Positions 1 through 8,295 of a stretch of 64,000 nt of DNA are shown piece by piece (position 1 is the first letter of the stretch; each line of letters starts with the position of its first letter). This DNA is from RPQJ01 sp963778185. Lineage in GTDB: Bacteria; Pseudomonadota; Gammaproteobacteria; Steroidobacterales; Steroidobacteraceae. The stretch covers positions 248,001 to 312,000 of the forward strand of contig CAVZTF010000003.1 in NCBI GenBank assembly GCA_963778185.1, given 5' to 3'. A program made the translations under genes and the position numbers. The notes under the pieces are model-generated. The model was not told the origin of the DNA and did not search any database. It saw only the letters and a program-made list of their open reading frames with translations.

Positions 1-86
1 CTGCTGTCGGGGACGGTAGTATAGACGGTGGCCCGCCGCACACCGAACCCCGGACCCCACGAACCACGCCTGCAGGTGCCGATCGC

Positions 87-1472
87 TTGACCGACCAACC
101 CGCCGCGCCCCGGCTGCACGCATCCGACACCCGTCGCCTGGGCTGGGCACTCGCCATCACCACGGTAGTCATGCTCGTCGAGGGAGCCGGCGGGTGGCTG
201 GCCGGATCGCTCGCGCTCCTGGCGGACGCCGGGCACATGCTGGCCGACGCCGGAGCGCTGGCGCTTGCGCTGGCGGCGGCGAATCGTGCCCGACCTGCGC
301 CGGATGCAAGCAGGCCGCCGGGCCAGCATCGCGCGCAGCTGGCCACGGCGCTCGTGAACGCCGTCGCGCTGTTCGCCGTGGCCGGCTGGGTAATGTACGA
401 GGCAGCCGAACGGCTCGCGTCGCCGCGCGACGTGGAGGGCGGCACGATGCTCGCGATCGCGGCGCTCGGACTGCTCGCGAACCTCGCCGTGCTGCGCGTC
501 CTCGGCCCGGTCCACGACGAGAACCTGAACGTGCCGGCCGCCCGGCTGCACGTCGTCGGCGACCTCCTCGGATCGATCGGCGCCTGCATCGCCGCCGTCG
601 TCATCCTCGGTACCGGCTGGAAGCCGATCGACCCGCTGCTCGCCGTGCTCGTGGCACTGCTCATCCTGCGCAGCGCCTGGTCGCTGCTGCGCAAGTCGGG
701 CCGGCTCCTCGTCGAGACCGCGCCTGAGACCGCGGGGGCAGAGGCACCGCGTGGCAGCTTCTACCACAGGGTCCGCCACGGCCAGCGGCGACTGACTGCG
801 GGCCGCATGCTGGTCTATCACATTGCCGTGTTCGTCGGCTGGCACCTTATCCGTTTCTTCTGGGCCACCTGCCGGGTGCGACGGGTCATCGGCCTGGAGG
901 CGGCCCGGGACGCCGTGCGCGGCTCGCGTTCCATCATTCCGGTGTACTGGCACCAGCACATGCTGTTCGGCGTGCGCGCCCTCCTCGACCTGCGCGCGGA
1001 CGGGCTCGAACTGGGCTTCCTGATCAGCCCCTCGGTGGACGGCACGGCGCCGTCGATGCTGGTGCAGAAGGTCGGCGGGCACGTGATCCGCGGATCCTCC
1101 ACCCACACCGGCGCGCGGGCCTTGCGGGATTACTACGAGACCATCGTCAAGCAGGAAATCTCGCCCGCGATCACGCCGGACGGCCCGCGCGGGCCGCTGC
1201 ACGAGTTCAAGCCCGGCGCAGTGATGCTCTCGCAGCTCTCGGGCAAGCCGATCCTGCCGATCAGCGTCGCCGCCTCGCACACCTGGCGGTTCCGCACCTG
1301 GGACGAGTTCGAACTTCCCTTGCCCTTCAGCCGGATCGCAATTGCCTACGGCGAACCGGTGCGGGTGCCGCGCGTGCTCGACGCCGAAGGACTCTCGCGC
1401 ATCCAGGCCGAGATGGCGGACAGGCTCGGGGCCTTGAAGGCCGAGGCGCAGGCGGCGCTGGACGTGGGCTGA
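87..1472 (+). CDS. Cation diffusion facilitator membrane domain fused to DUF374 acyltransferase
   Basis: This 461-residue protein appears to be a fusion. Residues 1-210 look like the membrane part of a CDF/CzcD-type metal efflux protein: about six hydrophobic segments, with the paired metal-site motifs D47/HMLAD (H50, D54) and HVVGD (H155, D159). The usual CDF cytoplasmic C-terminal domain is absent. From about residue 225 the sequence becomes a DUF374 lysophospholipid acyltransferase-like domain, with YWHQH near 287-291 and TPDGPRGP at 363-370, and it ends near the usual DUF374 C-terminus. The start used is TTG at 87; the first in-frame ATG (M29) would cut into the first membrane segment. 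No stop or frame change separates the halves. Each domain assignment rests on family motifs. The fused function, such as metal-linked lipid acylation, is unknown to me. Neighbours are also lipid-linked. Confidence 0.8.
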   Translation: MTDQPAAPRLHASDTRRLGWALAITTVVMLVEGAGGWLAGSLALLADAGHMLADAGALALALAAANRARPAPDASRPPGQHRAQLATALVNAVALFAVAGWVMYEAAERLASPRDVEGGTMLAIAALGLLANLAVLRVLGPVHDENLNVPAARLHVVGDLLGSIGACIAAVVILGTGWKPIDPLLAVLVALLILRSAWSLLRKSGRLLVETAPETAGAEAPRGSFYHRVRHGQRRLTAGRMLVYHIAVFVGWHLIRFFWATCRVRRVIGLEAARDAVRGSRSIIPVYWHQHMLFGVRALLDLRADGLELGFLISPSVDGTAPSMLVQKVGGHVIRGSSTHTGARALRDYYETIVKQEISPAITPDGPRGPLHEFKPGAVMLSQLSGKPILPISVAASHTWRFRTWDEFELPLPFSRIAIAYGEPVRVPRVLDAEGLSRIQAEMADRLGALKAEAQAALDVG

Positions 1473-1476
1473 GCCG

Positions 1477-2055
1477 TCAGCCGATCTGCAGCGAATCGAC
1501 GCGCGTCGCCGTCGCGAGGTGTGCGACGACACCTTGGCCGAGCGCCAGGGTGTGCAGGAAGAATTCCCGGCCGCCGAGCCGCGCGCAACCTGCATCGAGT
1601 TCGAGTGCGACCCCGCGCACGTGACGCAAGCCGAGTCCGGCGGCCTTCAATACCGCCTCCGTCGCCGTCCAGCGCACGAGCCGCTCGCGCTCGAGGGGGT
1701 CTCGCGCGGCCTCTGGCGCGAGGTCCTCGACGTCGATGCCGACTTCGCAATCGCGGCTCAACGCGACCGCGACCCGGCGCGGCGTGTGCGAGATGCTGAA
1801 GTGACCGGCGCCGTCGCAATGTGGCTTGCCGCCCTGCGGGAAACGCAGTGTGTCAGCGCCCACCGGGTGGCCGAGCAGCTCCGCGAGTCCGTCGAGCACG
1901 AGGCGCAGCCCGGCGAGGCTCGCGCTGCGCGATTGCGCGTCGCGCTCCTCCAGCTCGTGCCGCCGCGCGTAGGGCAGCCGTTGCATGAGCGCCGGTTCGA
2001 AGCGGCGGTCGGCGTCCCCACCCAAAGCAGCCTGCAGCACGATCACACGGCTCAT
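1477..2055 (-). CDS. 4'-phosphopantetheinyl transferase (Sfp/AcpT superfamily)
   Basis: This enzyme moves the 4'-phosphopantetheine arm of coenzyme A onto the active serine of carrier proteins. The 192-residue product has the three family blocks: FSISHT (86-91), VGIDVED (105-111, with the Mg-binding acidic residues) and RWTATEAVLKAAG (128-140). The start is ATG at 2055. It is divergent from the acyl-AMP ligase/ACP gene at 2244, with 188 bp between the starts, and its 3' end converges on the CDF-DUF374 fusion. A dedicated transferase beside a protein with its own carrier domain suggests that domain as substrate. It could instead be the cell's general AcpS-like enzyme; no other transferase is visible here. 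Confidence 0.85.
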   Translation of the reverse strand: MSRVIVLQAALGGDADRRFEPALMQRLPYARRHELEERDAQSRSASLAGLRLVLDGLAELLGHPVGADTLRFPQGGKPHCDGAGHFSISHTPRRVAVALSRDCEVGIDVEDLAPEAARDPLERERLVRWTATEAVLKAAGLGLRHVRGVALELDAGCARLGGREFFLHTLALGQGVVAHLATATRVDSLQIG

Positions 2056-2243
2056 GCCCGGCGATTCTCCGCCCCTGCGTCACCCGCCGCCAGACGCCGC
2101 CGGCCCGGCGAGCCACCCGTTACGTCCGTTTTCCCGGCCCCGGATGTCGTGCACCGGCACCCGCATTTCTGGGACAATCCGCAATGCTTCGACCCGGGCC
2201 GCTCCGGCCCCGGCCGGGACTTCCACTTGCGAGTCGAGAAGCG

Positions 2244-4208
2244 ATGATCCGTTACCAGACGCTCACTGAAATGCTCGATGACCGCGCCCGCGGCCCGGGC
2301 GCGATCGGCTACCTCGAAGGCGAGGGCGCCGAGAGAATCCTCACGCTCGCGAAGCTGCGCCAGCGGGCGCTCGGTATCCTGGGCCACCTGCAGCGAATCG
2401 GCGCCCAGCCCGGCGACAAGCTGATCCTGCACGTGGCGAGCAACGTGCAGTTCATCGACGCCTACTGGGCCTGCCTCTACGGCGGCATCGTCCCGGTGCC
2501 GGTGGCCGTCGGCATCAGCGACGAGCACAAGCAGAAGCTGCTGCGCATCGCCCGCCAGCTCGGCTCGCCGTTCCTCTACACCGACCGCAAGTTGCGCGAT
2601 CGGCTCGCGACGTTCGCGGCGACGCTCGACGACGCCGCGGCGTGGACCGCGCTCGAGCCGCGAGTATTCCTCGTCGAGCAACTGGACGACATCTCCCGCG
2701 AGGGCACGCCCGCACGGCTCGCCGCCGGCGACCTGGCCTTCATCCAGTTCTCCTCCGGCTCCACCAGCGAGCCGAAGGGCGTGGTGCTCACGCACGGCAA
2801 CCTGCTGGCCAACCTCGAGGGCGCGCGACAGGGCGCCGGCTTCAACGAGCAGGACGTCTCGCTCAGCTGGATGCCGCTGACCCACGACATGGGGCTCATC
2901 GGCTTCCACCTGATGATGATGTACGCGGGCGTGCAGCAGTACCTGATGCCCACCGACCTGTTCGTGCGCCGCGCCGTGCTGTGGATGAAATTCGCTTCCG
3001 AGAAGCGGGTCACGCTCACCTGCTCCCCGAACTTCGGCTACCGGCACTTCCTGCGAGCGCTCGGCGACAAGCCGCTCGAGGACGTGGACCTGGCGTCGAT
3101 CCGTATCATCTTCAACGGCGCAGAGCCGATCTCCGTGGATCTCGCCGAAGAGTTCCTCGACCGCATGGCGCCCCATGGCCTGCGTCGCACCTCGATGTTT
3201 CCGGTCTACGGCCTGGCCGAAGCATCGCTGGGAGCGATCTTCCCCGAGCTCGGCTCCCTGTACAGCTACATCACGGTGGACCGGCGCTCACTCGGCGTGG
3301 GAGCCACCGCCCGCTTCGTCGAGCCGGACGACCCGTCGGCGATCAAGCTCATGTGCGAGGGCCGACCGATCCCGTACATCGACGTCAAGCTGGTGGGCGA
3401 CACCGGCGCCGGGTCCGGACCGGACCAGGTCGGCCACCTGCTGATCCGCGGCGAATGCGTCACGCGCGGCTACTACAACAATCCGGAGGCGAACGCGGCG
3501 GCGATCGACGCCGACGGCTGGCTGCGCACCGGCGACCTGGCGTTGCAGCACGACGGCCGGTACTACATCACCGGCCGCTCGAAGGAGATCATCTTCGTCA
3601 ACGGGCAGAACTACTACCCGTACGACATCGAGTCGGTCATCCAGCACGAGCCCGGGCTCGGTCACGGCAAGGTGATCGCCGCGGGCGTGCAGGGCACGGG
3701 GTCGCCGTCGGACGAACTGGTGCTGTTCGTGTTGCACCGGGGCTCGATGGCGGATTTCGTCCCGCTCGCCACTCGGGCCATGCACCTCGTGAACGAGCAC
3801 GCCGGGGTCGAGGTCGCGCGGGTCGTGCCCGTGAAGCGCATCCCGAAGACCACCAGCGGCAAGCTGCAGCGCAGCGCGCTGGCAGCGGCCTACGCCGACG
3901 GCGAATTCGCCGCGGAGATTGCCGAGTTCGACCGGGCCTGGGCCGAGGCGCACGGCCGGGGACGCGCGGCGATTGGGCGCATCGAGCGGCAGATCAAGGC
4001 GATCGTCGACGACGCCCTCGTCGGCAAGCAGGTCGACGTCGACGACAACCTGTTCGACGTCGGCGCGAGCTCCCTCTCGCTCATCCAGATCCACGAGAAG
4101 ATCGACGAGCTGTACCCGGGCCAGGTCGACCTGACGGAGCTGTTCGATTTCCCGACGGTGGCGCAGCTCGCGAAGCACCTCGAGGCGAAGCTCGCAAGTG
4201 CGGGTTGA
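2244..4208 (+). CDS. Fatty acyl-AMP ligase with C-terminal acyl carrier domain
   Basis: This 654-residue ANL-superfamily adenylating enzyme activates a fatty acid with ATP. It probably loads it onto its own carrier domain rather than onto CoA. The nucleotide-binding signature FSSGSTSEPKGV lies at 169-180 and the A8-type region GRSKEIIFVNGQNYYP sits further on. A carrier domain occupies the last 80 residues, with GASSL at 607-611; S610 is the expected phosphopantetheine site. The ATG at 2244 is preferred over an ATG 60 bp upstream, because homology-like sequence (MIRYQTLTEML) begins there. A hairpin at 4214-4230 follows the stop but has no T-run. The adjacent phosphopantetheinyl transferase and two acyltransferases suggest acyl-ACP made here feeds a lipid or cell-envelope acylation. 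Confidence 0.87.
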   Translation: MIRYQTLTEMLDDRARGPGAIGYLEGEGAERILTLAKLRQRALGILGHLQRIGAQPGDKLILHVASNVQFIDAYWACLYGGIVPVPVAVGISDEHKQKLLRIARQLGSPFLYTDRKLRDRLATFAATLDDAAAWTALEPRVFLVEQLDDISREGTPARLAAGDLAFIQFSSGSTSEPKGVVLTHGNLLANLEGARQGAGFNEQDVSLSWMPLTHDMGLIGFHLMMMYAGVQQYLMPTDLFVRRAVLWMKFASEKRVTLTCSPNFGYRHFLRALGDKPLEDVDLASIRIIFNGAEPISVDLAEEFLDRMAPHGLRRTSMFPVYGLAEASLGAIFPELGSLYSYITVDRRSLGVGATARFVEPDDPSAIKLMCEGRPIPYIDVKLVGDTGAGSGPDQVGHLLIRGECVTRGYYNNPEANAAAIDADGWLRTGDLALQHDGRYYITGRSKEIIFVNGQNYYPYDIESVIQHEPGLGHGKVIAAGVQGTGSPSDELVLFVLHRGSMADFVPLATRAMHLVNEHAGVEVARVVPVKRIPKTTSGKLQRSALAAAYADGEFAAEIAEFDRAWAEAHGRGRAAIGRIERQIKAIVDDALVGKQVDVDDNLFDVGASSLSLIQIHEKIDELYPGQVDLTELFDFPTVAQLAKHLEAKLASAG

Positions 4209-4247
4209 GCAATGTGGCGGTGCCCGCCACCCTCGCGCTGTCCCCTT

Positions 4248-5072
4248 TCAGGCGCCTCGCCTGAGTTTCCACCTCCGGTGCGACCACCACCACCCCGCCG
4301 GATCGCCCCGGATCCAGGCTTCGAGCGCGCGGGCGTAGCGTCCGGTGATCTCGCCGGTCGCAAGCTTCTCGCCGGCCTCGTTGAGCGGCTCGAACGTGAG
4401 TTCGTAGCGACCGCGGCCGAGGCGCTTCATGCGGAGCAGGACGGCGCGCGAGCGCAGCGCGCGCGCGAGCAACTCCGGCCCCATGTAGAAGGGGGTGTCC
4501 TGCCCGAGGAATTCGACCCAGTGCTTCTCCGGGCTGGTCCGCGGCACCTGGTCGGCGAGCAGGCCGACGGCGGCGGCATCACGCGAGCGCGCGAGTTCCT
4601 GCAGCACCGATTTTGCCGGGACCAGTCGTGCGCCGAAACGCGTGCGCAGCCGGCGCATCCAGCCATCCATGCGCGTGTTTCGCAGCGGCTTGTACAGGCA
4701 CAGGAACCGCGCCGGCATCTCGAGCGAGAGACGCTGCAGCGCCCATTCGAAGTTGCCGTGGTGCGCCCCCACGATGATCAGCGGGCGCGGCGGCTGCAGC
4801 GCGGTGAGCGCCACTGGATTGACGATGGCCACCCGGGTTCGCAACTCCGCTTCGCCGATGCGCGCGGCATACAGCACTTCCGCCGCCACCTCGCCCTGTC
4901 GGCGCGAAAACTCGCGCTCGGTCGCACGCAGGCGCGCCGGGCTCCAGTCGGGAAACGACCGCGCGAGGTTGCCGCGAATCACGCCGCGGCGCAGTCCGAA
5001 AAGCCGGTAGGCCAGCCATGAGGCCAGGGCCATCGCGCGATAGAGCAACCGCAGTCGCAGCGAATCAGTCAT
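4248..5072 (-). CDS. LpxL/HtrB-type acyltransferase (second of a pair)
   Basis: This 274-residue member of the lipid A late-acyltransferase family transfers an acyl chain, normally from acyl-ACP, to a lipid acceptor at the inner membrane. The catalytic H-x4-E motif is seen as HHGNFE (H104, E109), preceded by a hydrophobic N-terminus and followed by a typical LLADQVPR block. The ATG at 5072 was chosen because it overlaps the stop of the upstream acyltransferase by 8 bp and lies where family homology starts; longer reading upstream is out-of-frame sequence of that gene. The two paralogues look like one transcription unit. The protein is at the short end for LpxL, so the acceptor may not be lipid A itself. 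Confidence 0.85.
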   Translation of the reverse strand: MTDSLRLRLLYRAMALASWLAYRLFGLRRGVIRGNLARSFPDWSPARLRATEREFSRRQGEVAAEVLYAARIGEAELRTRVAIVNPVALTALQPPRPLIIVGAHHGNFEWALQRLSLEMPARFLCLYKPLRNTRMDGWMRRLRTRFGARLVPAKSVLQELARSRDAAAVGLLADQVPRTSPEKHWVEFLGQDTPFYMGPELLARALRSRAVLLRMKRLGRGRYELTFEPLNEAGEKLATGEITGRYARALEAWIRGDPAGWWWSHRRWKLRRGA

Positions 5073-5910
5073 AGAGACGGCGCGGTCGCTTCCAGCGGTT
5101 GTAGGCCCAGAAATAATGCTCCGGATGCGCGCGCACATGCGTCTCGAGCGCCTTGACGTAGGCGGACAGGATTTGCCCGGGGTCCGCGCGCGCGCCGGGC
5201 GTGACGAGCAACTCGAACCGCGCGACATATCGACCCCGGCCTTCGCGACGCGTGGCGATGAAGACCGGCTGATACCCCAGCTTCGCGCCGATCAAGCCCG
5301 GGCCCGGGAAGAATGCGGTGTCCTGGCCGAAAAACGGCAGCCAGGCCTGCTGGTCGCTGTTCGGCGCCGGCGACTGGTCGGCCACCAGCGCAAGCAATTG
5401 CACGCGGCCACGGCGCTCGAGCAGTGTGTTCAGCAGTTGCCTGGCCGGAATCATCTCCGCACCGAATCGGCTGCGCATCGCTTCGAGCGAACGGTCGGCG
5501 TGGGCCCAGCTGGCGGGCTTGTAGGCGGCCACGAGCGCGGTGTCGAACGCGATCGCGCAGCGCTGCAGCGACCACTCCCAGTTGCAGTGATGCGCCGTCA
5601 GCAGCATCACGCGACCGCCCCCCTGCAGCGCCTGCTGCACGACCTCCGGATTCTCGAAACGCATCCGTTGCTCGAGGCCCGCGCGGGAGATGCGCATCGT
5701 GTGCAGCACCTCCGCGGCCAGCTCGCCGAGGTAGCGATAGTAGCCGCGCAGGATCGCGTCGCGGTCGGAGGGCGCAAGGTCCGGCAGGCAACGGCCCAGC
5801 GCTTCCACGACGAGGTCGCGCCGCCAGCCGAGGATCCGCACGAACCAGGCCGCCACGGCGAATGCCGCGTACAACAGGGGCAGGGGAAGCAGCGAAAGTG
5901 CGCGGAACAC
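5065..5910 (-). CDS. LpxL/HtrB-type acyltransferase (first of a pair)
   Basis: This 281-residue lysophospholipid/lipid A-type acyltransferase is a paralogue of the next gene. A hydrophobic segment (about residues 7-28) anchors it in the inner membrane. The catalytic H-x4-E motif is HHCNWE (H107, E112), and the conserved LVADQSPAP block and the C-terminal YFWAYNRWKR are present. The start is GTG at 5910, just downstream of tRNA-Thr. It overlaps the following acyltransferase start by 8 bp, so translation is probably coupled. Acyl donor and acceptor cannot be read from sequence. The neighbouring acyl-AMP ligase/ACP makes an acyl-ACP donor likely. Confidence 0.87.
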   Translation of the reverse strand: MFRALSLLPLPLLYAAFAVAAWFVRILGWRRDLVVEALGRCLPDLAPSDRDAILRGYYRYLGELAAEVLHTMRISRAGLEQRMRFENPEVVQQALQGGGRVMLLTAHHCNWEWSLQRCAIAFDTALVAAYKPASWAHADRSLEAMRSRFGAEMIPARQLLNTLLERRGRVQLLALVADQSPAPNSDQQAWLPFFGQDTAFFPGPGLIGAKLGYQPVFIATRREGRGRYVARFELLVTPGARADPGQILSAYVKALETHVRAHPEHYFWAYNRWKRPRRLYD

Positions 5911-5921
5911 TGCTTAGGGAA

Positions 5922-5997
5922 TGGTGCCGGAGGAGGGACTCGAACCCCCGACCCATCGCTTACGAAGCGATTGCTCTACCAACTGAGCTACTCCGGC
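5922..5997 (-). tRNA. tRNA-Thr (anticodon CGT)
   Basis: A 76-nt cloverleaf on the minus strand. The acceptor arm is GCCGGAG paired with CTCCGGC, the D-arm reads AGCTCAGTTGGTAGAGC, the anticodon stem ATCGC/GCGAT encloses CGT, the T-arm reads GGGTTCGAGTCCC, and the 3' CCA is encoded. It lies between the acyltransferase pair and the Fur-family gene. Confidence 0.95.
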
Positions 5998-6039
5998 GGG
6001 GAGCCGCAAATTATACGGGCTGGGCCAGCGATCGTGAAG

Positions 6040-6471
6040 CTAAGACTTGCGGCGAACGCGGATGACCACGTCCACGCTGGCGATCTCGGTGCCCGGGGGC
6101 AGCGGCGGAAGGCTGGCGAACGCGAGCGCCTCCGGACGGATGTCGATCATCTCGCCCGTATCGACGTTCTGGAAATGGTGGTGCGGCGCCATCGTGGAGT
6201 CATAGACGCAGCGCTCGGGATCCGCGTGAATCTCGCGGGCGAGGCCCTGGTCCACGAACAGCTTGAGCGTGTTGTAGACGGTGGCCTTCGATACCCGCCC
6301 CGCCGTTTCGCGCAGGGCATGGATGATCTGCTCGGCCGTCAGGTGGCGCGGAGCGGTCAGCAGGACCTCGGCCACCCGCAGGCGCTGCGCAGTCGGCCGG
6401 ATTCCGCGCCGCTCGAGGATGAGTCGGGCCGACTCGGCGCCGGCGGGACCGGCTTGGTGCTGGATGGCCAT
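6040..6471 (-). CDS. Fur-family transcriptional regulator (Irr-like)
   Basis: This 143-residue metal- or heme-responsive repressor has a winged-helix DNA-binding N-terminus (GIRPTAQRLRVAEVLL, then VSKATVYNTLKLFVDQGL) and a dimerisation domain with HHHFQNVDTGEMIDI. The C-terminal CxxC zinc pairs of classical Fur are missing; the single cysteine is in RCVYD. This resembles Irr- or PerR-like branches. ATG at 6471 is used; a GTG two codons upstream is also possible. It is divergent from the pilin operon with a 128-bp shared intergenic region, which holds direct TGGCCAC repeats at 6502-6518. The identity of the co-effector is not determined by sequence. Confidence 0.88.
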   Translation of the reverse strand: MAIQHQAGPAGAESARLILERRGIRPTAQRLRVAEVLLTAPRHLTAEQIIHALRETAGRVSKATVYNTLKLFVDQGLAREIHADPERCVYDSTMAPHHHFQNVDTGEMIDIRPEALAFASLPPLPPGTEIASVDVVIRVRRKS

Positions 6472-6599
6472 GACCACGGATTATACGGCGACGGAGCGCA
6501 CTGGCCACATTTGGCCACGAATCCGCCACAAATTGACACTGACCCGGCGGCCCGGCCGCCCTACCCTCGCCGGCCGGGAAACTTCGAGCGGGGTGTGCC

Positions 6600-7130
6600 A
6601 TGGACCGGCACGAAGGCGTCAGCCTGCCAGAACTCGTCTTCACGATGGCAATCATCGCGGGGATGCTCGGCTGGGGCATCCCCTCGTTCCGCGACTTCCA
6701 GCGCAACGCCGCCCGGACGACGGAAGTGAACCACCTGGTTCATGCCGTGTACCTGGCGCGCAGCGAGGCCATCAAGCGCAACGGAGTCGTCAGCCTCTGC
6801 CCCAGCAGCGACGGGGCCTCCTGCGCCCCGGCGGGCACGCCGTGGCACCAGGGCTGGATCGTGTTCGTCAACCGCGACCGGGACTCGCCCGCCGCACGGG
6901 ACGACGGCGAAGAACTGCTGCGCGTGTACGCGCCCTGGCCGAAGGGAGTCGTGCGTGCCAACCGCGCCACCCTGTCGTTCCGTCCCTTCGGCCAGACGGG
7001 CGTGACCGCGACGTTCGCCTTCTGCGACGACCGCGGGACGGAGGCGGCCCGGGCCGTGATCATCAGCCAGACCGGCCGCCCGAGGATCTCCGATCGGGAC
7101 CCCTCGGGGGGTCCGCTCGACTGCATTTAG
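6600..7130 (+). CDS. fimT: GspH/FimT-family pseudopilin
   Basis: This 176-residue type IV pilin-like protein is the first gene of the minor pilin operon. After a short leader (MDRHEG), cleavage is expected before V7, giving the mature start VSLPELVFTMAI with glutamate at position 5. The first mature residue is Val instead of the usual Phe. The remainder fits the GspH/FimT fold, with ARSEAIKRNGVVSLCPSSDG matching the family signature also seen in the next gene. Such minor pilins prime pilus assembly at the inner membrane after processing by PilD. The symbol is by position and family. The ATG is at 6600. Confidence 0.85.
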   Translation: MDRHEGVSLPELVFTMAIIAGMLGWGIPSFRDFQRNAARTTEVNHLVHAVYLARSEAIKRNGVVSLCPSSDGASCAPAGTPWHQGWIVFVNRDRDSPAARDDGEELLRVYAPWPKGVVRANRATLSFRPFGQTGVTATFAFCDDRGTEAARAVIISQTGRPRISDRDPSGGPLDCI

Positions 7131-7218
7131 TCAAACGCCCAACCGCCGGTCGCTGGCGGGAAGCCGCTCGTCGGGACATTGCTGCAGCCATCGACGGCCG
7201 ACCTATGCTGTACCTCGC

Positions 7219-7821
7219 ATGAAAGCCAAAACCGCCGGATTCACCTTGATCGAGCTCATGTTCGCCATCGCCGTGGCCGCGGTGCTGCTGGGCATCGGCG
7301 TCCCCAACTTCCGGGATTTCGTGCGCAACAGCCGCATGGCGGCGGCCGCGAACGACATCATCACCGATTTCAACCTCGCCCGCTCCGAGGCCATCAAGCG
7401 CAACGTGCCGGTCTCGCTGTGCAAGTCCCAGGATGGTGCGACCTGCGATCCCGACGACGCCGACCCCTTCAGTCGCTGGATCGTATTCGTCGACGATGCG
7501 GATCCGGCGGTGGTCGACGCCGCAAACGACGGCGACGGCGAACTCGACGGGGGCGAACTCGTTCTCCGCCAGCGCATCCTCGCGGACGACATCACCATCA
7601 TCACCAACGCCGACGCGCGACGCGCCACGTTCCGGCCGACGGGATTCCCGGTGGCCGGGGCGGCCGGCGAGGTGACGGCCTTCCGACTGTGCGACGTTCG
7701 CGGCAACGTCGTCGGGGCCGGCGGCGAATCGACCGCGCGAGCCGTACGTATCACGGCGACCGGCCGTCCGGCCGTGACGCGCAGCATCGCGACGATCACC
7801 GCGGAGGGAGACTGTCCATGA
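7219..7821 (+). CDS. fimU: GspH/FimT-family pseudopilin (FimU position)
   Basis: This 200-residue minor pilin has a canonical prepilin start: leader MKAKTAG, then FTLIELMFAIAVAAVLLGIG with Glu5. The ARSEAIKRNVPVSLCKSQDG block matches that of the preceding fimT product, so the two are paralogues. Its place immediately before pilV matches FimU in Pseudomonas-type operons. The stop TGA overlaps the pilV ATG (ATGA at 7818-7821), which implies coupled translation. FimU, PilV, PilW and PilX are known to form the priming complex of type IVa pili. The FimT/FimU labels of the two paralogues could be swapped. Confidence 0.85.
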   Translation: MKAKTAGFTLIELMFAIAVAAVLLGIGVPNFRDFVRNSRMAAAANDIITDFNLARSEAIKRNVPVSLCKSQDGATCDPDDADPFSRWIVFVDDADPAVVDAANDGDGELDGGELVLRQRILADDITIITNADARRATFRPTGFPVAGAAGEVTAFRLCDVRGNVVGAGGESTARAVRITATGRPAVTRSIATITAEGDCP

Positions 7822-8285
7822 GGCCCGCAACGCGATCCATCCTGAGCCGCGCGCCGGGCGAGAGGTGCGACGGCGGATTCACCCTGGTCGAAGCCCTCGT
7901 GGCCCTGGTGGTGCTGTCCATCGGGTTGCTCGGCATCGCGGCGCTTTACGTCGAGACCCTGCGCGCAAGTCGCACCTCGCTGTACCGGACGGAGGCCGTG
8001 ACCCTGGCCACCGACCTCGCTGACCGCATGCGCGCCAACCGCGCCCCGGCCGACGCCTACGACTGCGGCGATCCGTGCGTCGCCGCCAACGGGGGCAATG
8101 CCATCGCGATCGCCGACCTCACCGACTGGCTCGCCGCGCTCGGCGCGCAGTTGCCCGGCGGCACCGGCAACGTGACCTACACCGCGGCCGGCGCCGCAAC
8201 GCCCGGCGCGTACGACATCGAGGTCGAGTGGACCGAGGTCGGCCAGGCGGACCCGATTGCCTACCAGATCCGGGTCGAGATCTGA
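7818..8285 (+). CDS. pilV: Type IV pilus minor pilin PilV
   Basis: This 155-residue prepilin has a 20-residue basic leader ending in CDGG, followed by FTLVEALVALVVLSIGLLGI (Glu5 at residue 25). The AALYVETLRASRTSLYRTEA stretch is typical of PilV. The ATG overlaps the upstream stop by 4 bp. An AGGAG-like site just after the pilV stop serves pilW. It acts with FimU, PilW and PilX at the base or tip of the pilus. Confidence 0.9.
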   Translation: MRPATRSILSRAPGERCDGGFTLVEALVALVVLSIGLLGIAALYVETLRASRTSLYRTEAVTLATDLADRMRANRAPADAYDCGDPCVAANGGNAIAIADLTDWLAALGAQLPGGTGNVTYTAAGAATPGAYDIEVEWTEVGQADPIAYQIRVEI

Positions 8286-8295
8286 GGAGCCTGCA

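Noticed and set aside
4214..4230. Terminator after the acyl-AMP ligase gene
   Set aside because: A GTGGCGG/CCGCCAC stem is present, but it has no T-run on either strand and is short; not listed as a terminator.
6532..6567. Sigma-70 promoter for the pilin operon from TTGACA at 6532
   Set aside because: No acceptable -10 element occurs at 16-18 bp; the next candidate is too far away. No clear sigma-54 site either.
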